In this document: positions 22,352 through 26,051 of the stretch, in pieces
Position numbering within the stretch: position 1 is the first letter of the stretch
How the letters are laid out: the number at the start of each line of letters is the position of its first letter
DNA from: a virus
Virus record (IMG/VR): IMGVR_UViG_3300047548_000650
Location: 1 to 26,051 of that record
Reading direction: 5' to 3' (one strand)
Length of the DNA: 26,051 nt
Translations under genes and position numbers: made by a program
Notes under the pieces: model-generated
Told to the model about the DNA's origin: nothing
What the model saw: the letters and a program-made list of their open reading frames with translations, nothing else
Database searches by the model: none

Positions 22352-22645
22352 TTACTTTGCGTTATAGCCGTATTCTAGTAATGCTTTCCTTTCGTATTTC
22401 TTTTTTGATGACCAGTCTGTACCCCTAAGTTCCTTGTGCTTCTGCTTCACATGCCTTATATCTCGGTCATACTTGATTGCGTAGTACACTATCCTTACCA
22501 GTTCCGCCTTGTCTATTGCCTTTGCTATGGGGTTCATGTTCTGAATTAGGTTGGTCACTGTCTTGTACTTGTTGACCCTTTCCCTTGCCTTTGGAACATC
22601 CGTAAGATATCTGTATGCGTTCAGTTTAGTTCCCTTGTATTGCAT
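22352..22645 (-). CDS. Unknown basic protein
   Basis: 97 residues: MQYKGTKLNAYRYLTDVPKA, then KYKTVTNLIQNMNPIAKAID, RIVYYAIKYDRDIRHVKQKH and a Lys-rich end (DWSSKKKYERKALLEYGYN). Strongly basic and helical, possibly nucleic-acid binding. It overlaps the previous gene by 20 bases, so translation is probably coupled. No family recognised. Confidence 0.65.
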   Translation of the reverse strand: MQYKGTKLNAYRYLTDVPKARERVNKYKTVTNLIQNMNPIAKAIDKAELVRIVYYAIKYDRDIRHVKQKHKELRGTDWSSKKKYERKALLEYGYNAK

Positions 22646-22820
22646 AATCTTTTGCTACTTGTAATAAAGATGTTGCGATTCTTACTCTAGCCTTAAAAGA
22701 AACTGATTTTGCCAATTGTCCCTCAAGATAATCCGCTTCCTGCTTTAGTCTTGTCGTATCGAATTGCAGGTCAAGGTTTCTCTCGTTATCTTCTATAATC
22801 CTCCTTAATGTAAGGTGCAT
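22626..22820 (-). CDS. Small helical protein
   Basis: 64 residues from ATG 22820, one base after the preceding stop (TAACATG): MHLTLRRIIEDNERNLDLQF, then TTRLKQEADYLEGQLAKSVS and RVRIATSLLQVAKDYAIQGN. A longer frame to 22940 exists but would cover the preceding gene. Helical, possibly a coiled coil. Function unknown. Confidence 0.62.
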   Translation of the reverse strand: MHLTLRRIIEDNERNLDLQFDTTRLKQEADYLEGQLAKSVSFKARVRIATSLLQVAKDYAIQGN

Positions 22821-22821
22821 G

Positions 22822-23004
22822 TTATTCCTCTGCGTTAAAAATTTTGTTAATTTCTCGCTCCATTGCCCTTTTTGCTCCCTGCTTGCTTGCATATGAGTTG
22901 TCCGACTTTTTGCCATTAATCTCAAAACCGTAATCCCCATAAAGTGAACCCGAGAATTCCATCGGGCTTAGTATCTTTGCACTTATCTGATTATTGTTGT
23001 TCAT
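22822..23004 (-). CDS. Small unknown protein, first of the operon
   Basis: 60 residues: MNNNNQISAKILSPMEFSGS, then LYGDYGFEINGKKSDNSYAS and an end helix (AKRAMEREINKIF). The short strand followed by a helix 'sYaSk.gAkRAmerei' resembles small DNA-related phage proteins, but no name can be given. It is the first gene after the operator-promoter region and has an A-rich leader (AACAAACAAAACAAC) without Shine-Dalgarno. Confidence 0.65.
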   Translation of the reverse strand: MNNNNQISAKILSPMEFSGSLYGDYGFEINGKKSDNSYASKQGAKRAMEREINKIFNAEE

Positions 23005-23030
23005 GTTGTTTTGTTTGTTAAACCTCTAAT

Positions 23031-23056
23031 ATGTACTTGTCTAGTACATTATTATA
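23031..23056 (-). promoter_or_regulatory. Promoter with inverted-repeat operator
   Basis: TATAAT (23056-23051, minus) is followed at once by ATGTACT-AGACA-AGTACAT (23049-23031), 7-bp perfect arms with 5-base spacer. The repeat covers the expected start point near 23044, a classic repressor position. A weak -35, TTGTGT, lies 19 bases upstream. The rest of the gap 23005-23112 holds an A/T-rich leader and nothing else I can name. Confidence 0.6.
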
Positions 23057-23112
23057 ATAACAGATTGCAGGAATAACACAACTGTTTGCACAAGGGAACC
23101 TGTGGGTAACTT

Positions 23113-24123
23113 TTATCTCAAAAACCATTGCTTCTCAACCTCCTTTGCTATTCCGTAAATCATGAGAGGGGGAACGGACATTCCTATGAGGTATTTTGGG
23201 TCAACGTTCATGTAGTCATAATCAGTCGGAAACGTGCCGCATAGGGAATACACCTGGTTTGAAAGCTCATAGGGTTCGTATGGGTGGCAAATCTTGCCAA
23301 CGCTTGCTGACGTTATCGTGTAAAGCACCGATTCTGAGCTTGCCTTCTTGGTATTAAAAAAACTTCCTTTAGGATGGACTTGTCCGAACGAGCCACTTAG
23401 GTTCTGCATCTTGTCATACCATTTCCTATATGCTGGAGTAAGCGGTTTGCCCTTGTGCTTCTCAGTCCTCTTAAAGACTTCCCTTAATGGTATTGGCTTT
23501 TCATTAAAGCTCAACGTAATCTTGGGATAGTTTAGGTCATTCCTACTACACACGAAGAACACTCGTTCCCTTTTCTGCGGGACACCCATGGTCGCCCCGT
23601 TTAGAAGAAACAGTTGAACTCGATACCCTATCGCCTCAAGCCTTTTCTTGACCATCACAAGATACCCCTTTGCGTTTCCTACCAGCATGCCCTTGACGTT
23701 TTCCGCGATGATAACTTTTGGCCTAAGTCTTTCGGCGACCGCAATGAAGTCAAAGAACAGGTCGTCAAGAACCTGCTCGCTCTGCCCTTCCCTGAACTTC
23801 TTGAGCTTTCCCCAATTCTCGTCCCTCTTTCCCGCCGTCGAGAATGTGGAGCACGGAGGGGAGCCATCAAGAATATCTAATCCAAATAATTCCTCTGGCA
23901 AATCCATCGTTATCAGGTCCTTTATTGGAGCCTGAATATATATCTTTGGATTATGGTTGTGCTTATAAACCTTGGCCATCTCTGGGTCTATGTCGTTTGC
24001 CCCGATAACGTCAAATCCCGCGAGCTTGTACCCCATAGTCGAGCCTCCTCCGCACGCAAATGTCGTAAACACCTTCAGGCCGTTTCCTTTTGGATATTCG
24101 CTCTTTGACCACTTGTAATCCAT
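23113..24123 (-). CDS. C5-cytosine DNA methyltransferase
   Basis: 336 residues. Motif I TFACGGGSTMGYKLAGF (21-37), motif IV with the catalytic cysteine in DGSPPCSTFS (86-95, Cys91), motif VI ENV (141-143), motif VIII QKRERVFF (183-190), and motif X near the end (IGMSVPPLMIYGIAKEV). The target recognition region lies between about 215 and 300. It methylates cytosine C5 in DNA; the site cannot be read from sequence. No linked restriction enzyme of known type is seen, so it probably shields phage DNA from host enzymes. ATG three bases after the ParB-like gene's TAG. Confidence 0.93.
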   Translation of the reverse strand: MDYKWSKSEYPKGNGLKVFTTFACGGGSTMGYKLAGFDVIGANDIDPEMAKVYKHNHNPKIYIQAPIKDLITMDLPEELFGLDILDGSPPCSTFSTAGKRDENWGKLKKFREGQSEQVLDDLFFDFIAVAERLRPKVIIAENVKGMLVGNAKGYLVMVKKRLEAIGYRVQLFLLNGATMGVPQKRERVFFVCSRNDLNYPKITLSFNEKPIPLREVFKRTEKHKGKPLTPAYRKWYDKMQNLSGSFGQVHPKGSFFNTKKASSESVLYTITSASVGKICHPYEPYELSNQVYSLCGTFPTDYDYMNVDPKYLIGMSVPPLMIYGIAKEVEKQWFLR

Positions 24124-24126
24124 ATG

Positions 24127-24582
24127 CTAGAACTTGAATCCGCACTTAGGGCACTCATGCTCGAGGGTTCCCTCAACCCCATCAACGTCAATCTCCTTGT
24201 TCTTGTCATCAAAGTCCTCCTCAATGCCAAAGTTCTTAAGGTCGAGTCCCCATTCTTGAAGCTCGTTTATGCCGTAATCAGCACCAAGCATCTCATAATC
24301 CCATACTCCGTAAGACAGGTTGTCCTTGACCACGAACTGCCTTTTCTGCTCCTCCGTCCAATCAACGATTGTCACTGGTACTTCCTTAATGCCTACCTTC
24401 TCAAGCGCCTTAAGTCTCATGTTGCCTCCGATGACCACGTAGTCCCTGTCCACGATAAGCGGGCGTGCGTCAAGCATCTCTGGGAACTCCCTGATGCTGT
24501 TGACCAGTTTCTCGAACATGTCCTCGTTAATCTTTCGAGGGTTCCTAGGATTCTCCTTAATCAGCTTGATGTCTACTTGCAT
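24127..24582 (-). CDS. ParB-like nuclease-domain protein
   Basis: 151 residues. ParB N-terminal-type domain: NPRNPRKINEDMFEKLVNSI (11-30), PLIVDRDYVVIGGNMRLKAL (41-60), where GGNMR takes the place of the GERR/GHRR motif, then EVPVTIVDWTEEQKRQF and VKDNLSYGVWDYEMLGADYG. This version with GNMR and 'kDN.s.G.WD' is often found next to or fused to phage DNA methyltransferases. The C-terminal HECPKCGFKF is half of a zinc ribbon. It lies immediately before the C5 methyltransferase, so a joint role in modification or target choice is likely but unproved. Confidence 0.85.
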   Translation of the reverse strand: MQVDIKLIKENPRNPRKINEDMFEKLVNSIREFPEMLDARPLIVDRDYVVIGGNMRLKALEKVGIKEVPVTIVDWTEEQKRQFVVKDNLSYGVWDYEMLGADYGINELQEWGLDLKNFGIEEDFDDKNKEIDVDGVEGTLEHECPKCGFKF

Positions 24583-24800
24583 AGTGTCTTTCTTAGTTCA
24601 CTGTTAATGGTAAATCTCATACGCTTTGAAAACACTGGTGAGCCTTCCTTGTTTCTGAATCCGCAGAACGTCTTGCCCTTTCTTCGTGGGAGCAGTTCAA
24701 ATACTCCCTTTGTGGGTACTTCAAGCCTTCCTGTATTGCTCAAATGCCTTTCAATTATGCCAAAGGCGGCGTTCATTATGTCTGTTTCATTTTGGTTCAT
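24573..24800 (-). CDS. Small unknown protein
   Basis: 75 residues: MNQNETDIMNAAFGIIERHL, then NTGRLEVPTKGVFELLPRRK and GKTFCGFRNKEGSPVFSKRM. The first 20 residues are an amphipathic helix, the rest basic and beta. It overlaps the nuclease gene by ATGA and the ParB-like gene by 10 bases, hence is clearly part of one operon. No family recognised. Confidence 0.65.
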   Translation of the reverse strand: MNQNETDIMNAAFGIIERHLSNTGRLEVPTKGVFELLPRRKGKTFCGFRNKEGSPVFSKRMRFTINSELRKTLCK

Positions 24801-25126
24801 AGTCCTATGTTTATAACGTCATCCAACTTCCTGATAATGTAATACTCGCACCCAATGTCCTCGCATCGTGCTTGGAACTTTTTTTGATCTTCTGATAAAA
24901 CCCCTCTGGTTGCCTTTATTTCTAGGAACACCGCATATCCTCCTTCTGTCAGTACGATTACGTCTGGCACGCCATTTAGAGCGTATTTTGGTTTTTTCCT
25001 AAACGTCTTCTTCTTTGGGTCGTACACACCTACGGAGTTTTGCCTCCAAAAGAAGTGCTTTTTGCGTGCAAGATAGTCGCATACTGTGTTTTGTATTTCC
25101 CTTTCTGGTGTGCGTATTAGTTGCAT
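24797..25126 (-). CDS. VRR-NUC domain nuclease
   Basis: 109 residues from ATG 25126. PD-(D/E)XK-type VRR-NUC: Glu10 in TPEREIQNTVCDYL, GVPDVIVL at 52-59 with catalytic Asp55, FLEIKATRG with Glu69 and Lys71, and Gln81 in LSEDQKKFQ. The stand-alone small form is common in phages, where it is thought to resolve or trim branched DNA during replication. A TTG at 25162 is in frame but lies in the preceding gene and ahead of a TATAAT box, so ATG is preferred. Ends with ATGA to the next gene. Confidence 0.88.
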   Translation of the reverse strand: MQLIRTPEREIQNTVCDYLARKKHFFWRQNSVGVYDPKKKTFRKKPKYALNGVPDVIVLTEGGYAVFLEIKATRGVLSEDQKKFQARCEDIGCEYYIIRKLDDVINIGL

Positions 25127-25136
25127 TGTTATTATA
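25127..25136 (-). promoter_or_regulatory. Leaderless promoter of the VRR-NUC gene
   Basis: Minus strand TATAATAACAATG: perfect -10 with only 4 bases before the ATG. An alternative -10, TATTAT, is 7 bases away. No clear -35. Confidence 0.5.
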
Positions 25137-25139
25137 ATA

Positions 25140-25505
25140 TCACCTGATGTTTTTAAGCACAACTTTTATGTCGTCATGTATTATTTCTATAAATTCCTTT
25201 ACTCTTTTTTGTTCAATCTTTGGCATGTTGTCTATGTAGTATCTGTTTCTATACAGTGCGGTCAGAGTAAGAAACAGCAAGTCCCTCCTAACCTTTGTTC
25301 CCTTTATGCCAGTTATCCTATTGAAACTGTCTGCTACTGCATGACACTCATGGCACAAGACAATGCCGTTGAATAATGCTTTACTGATTCTTGAATAGAT
25401 ATGGTGTTGAGATAACATTTGATTACTACCACACTTCTGGCAACAGGGCTGTGTGTCTGCCAATACCCATTTTACCCACTGCGAAAAGTTGTTCGTGCCG
25501 CTCAT
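25140..25505 (-). CDS. HNH-like endonuclease
   Basis: 121 residues. Zinc and catalytic residues in the HNH order: Cys22-Cys25 (QPCCQKCGSNQML), His34-His35 (SQHHIYSR), Asn46 (LFNGIVL) and Cys51-Cys54-His55 (CHECHAVADSF). The C-terminal half is helical and basic (KVRRDLLFLTLTALYRNRYY). Could be a nicking or homing enzyme or a terminase-linked HNH, though it is far from terL. It overlaps the preceding gene by ATGA. Confidence 0.78.
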   Translation of the reverse strand: MSGTNNFSQWVKWVLADTQPCCQKCGSNQMLSQHHIYSRISKALFNGIVLCHECHAVADSFNRITGIKGTKVRRDLLFLTLTALYRNRYYIDNMPKIEQKRVKEFIEIIHDDIKVVLKNIR

Positions 25506-25864
25506 CTGTGCCTCTCGTAGTACTCAAGACTAAAGTCATTCATGTGTGCCTCATAAAACTCCTTATAAAATTCCATATTAAGATATTCGCCGTCTTCCCA
25601 ATATTTAAATGGGGAGGTATATGCAAGCCACTCAAGTGCTTTTTCAAAAGTATAGTGAACGGGGTGGTATTCCTCCGTTGCCTCAAATACCTTTCTTGCT
25701 CCATGTATTGAGTAAAAGCCCTTTCTTATATCCTTTGGTTGTATAAGTTTAACGTCAAAACCTAAACTTCTGTCAAAGTATTTCTTTGCGTTTGTCGGGT
25801 CTAGAAATATCTCCTTAAACTGTAAATCTCTGTTTCTTTGTCTTATTGCGTCTGTTTTGTTCAT
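25502..25864 (-). CDS. Unknown protein
   Basis: 120 residues: MNKTDAIRQRNRDLQFKEIF, KYFDRSLGFDVKLIQPKDIR, KGFYSIHGARKVFEATEEYH and FEKALEWLAYTSPFKYWEDG. Rich in Tyr, Phe and charged residues; the C-terminal end is helical (EFYKEFYEAHMNDF). No known motif. It lies between the structured intergenic region and the nuclease genes and is translationally coupled to the HNH gene. Confidence 0.65.
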   Translation of the reverse strand: MNKTDAIRQRNRDLQFKEIFLDPTNAKKYFDRSLGFDVKLIQPKDIRKGFYSIHGARKVFEATEEYHPVHYTFEKALEWLAYTSPFKYWEDGEYLNMEFYKEFYEAHMNDFSLEYYERHR

Positions 25865-25880
25865 GTTTATTTCGATTAAA

Positions 25881-25960
25881 GACCTACAACCCCTTTATTG
25901 TCTGCGAGAGAGAATACATTTTAGAGGTCGGAGTTGCAGGTCACTAACCAAAAGGTTAGT
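25881..25960 (-). other. Structured intergenic RNA after ssb
   Basis: Minus strand: hairpin ACTAACC-TTTT-GGTTAGT (25960-25943) followed at once by GACCTGCAACTCC (25942-25930), which pairs with GGGGTTGTAGGTC (25893-25881) over 13 bases with two G-U pairs and a 36-base loop. Then CTTTAATC. It may be a terminator, a processing site or a regulatory leader for the 25502-25864 gene. Confidence 0.5.
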
Positions 25961-25966
25961 TGTTTC

Positions 25967-26051
25967 CTAAAAAGGAATGTCCTCTGGGTTAATATCATCG
26001 GACGGATAATCTATATCATCACTTGGCGCAGACGGATAATATGATTTTGCC
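25967..26051 (-). CDS. ssb: Single-strand DNA-binding protein, C-terminal tail only
   Basis: The last 27 residues before TAG (25969-25967) are visible: AKSYYPSAPSDDIDYPSDD then INPEDIPF. The acidic, Pro/Ser-rich stretch ending DIPF is the classic SSB tip, which binds repair and replication proteins. The body of the gene is beyond the right edge. A short repeat, YPSxxxDDI/YPSDDI, is seen. It suggests that replication genes lie upstream. Confidence 0.8.
   Translation of the reverse strand, partial: AKSYYPSAPSDDIDYPSDDINPEDIPF

Noticed and set aside
22822-22940. Longer start (22940) for the 22626 gene
   Set aside because: It would overlap the preceding gene by over 100 bases, while ATG 22820 follows that stop by one base.
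24124-24816. Plus-strand open frame of 230 codons opposite the ParB-like gene
   Set aside because: It is antisense to three well-supported minus-strand genes, has no promoter pattern like the others, and its composition is that of a mirrored frame.
23113-25505. Complete restriction-modification system
   Set aside because: The VRR-NUC and HNH proteins are small DNA-repair or homing-type nucleases; no type II endonuclease is evident beside the methyltransferase.

Overview
This window is 26 kb of a tailed-phage genome (free virus or prophage). Every gene I can support lies on the minus strand, so the genome reads from right to left. I see no tRNA, rRNA, insertion sequence, CRISPR array or integrase. 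TGA, TAA and TAG all act as stops, so the standard bacterial code fits. The gene content is that of a siphovirus: HK97-fold capsid, prohead protease, gp6/gp10-type connectors, major tail protein, frameshifted tail chaperones and a short tape measure. Two features suggest a host among the Patescibacteria (CPR/Parcubacteria): the endolysin's peptidoglycan-binding domain has the extended form common there, and the long fibre carries GIG/GVG-type repeats also common there. This is inference from recalled family patterns, not a search result.

Layout in the direction of transcription. (1) 26051-23113: end of a single-strand-binding protein, a structured intergenic stretch, small genes, HNH and VRR-NUC nucleases, a ParB-like protein and a C5-cytosine methyltransferase. 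(2) 23112-20233: a promoter with an inverted-repeat operator, then a run of small unknown genes and an HNH protein. (3) 20225-18644: small and large terminase. (4) 18643-18191: about 450 bases without a convincing gene but with its own promoter and a series of strong minus-strand hairpins, the best candidate here for an undescribed structured RNA. (5) 18190-10423: portal fused to a MuF-like domain, a long fibre, small membrane proteins, prohead protease and capsid. (6) 10334-6683: a possible decoration protein, head-tail connectors, tail terminator and major tail protein. (7) 6665-1936: tail chaperones G and G-T (-1 frameshift), tape measure, baseplate hub, a fibre-like protein and a glycine-rich adhesin. 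(8) 1934-1: endolysin, a helix-turn-helix protein and a partial unknown gene.

Expression signals are unusual. At least ten genes have a sigma70-type -10 box (TATAAT, TAAAAT or TACAAT), often with a TG extension, ending only 4-9 bases (mostly exactly 6) before the ATG. This predicts leaderless mRNAs starting at or next to the start codon. Genes inside operons mostly lack a Shine-Dalgarno sequence and instead join by stop-start junctions such as TAATATG, TAACATG or ATGA, which points to termination-reinitiation. Several genes and starts given here are not the longest reading frames. Three small genes (7669-7821, 9657-9836, 22177-22350), the frameshift extension 6145-6336 and two edge-truncated genes were found by reading the minus strand directly.
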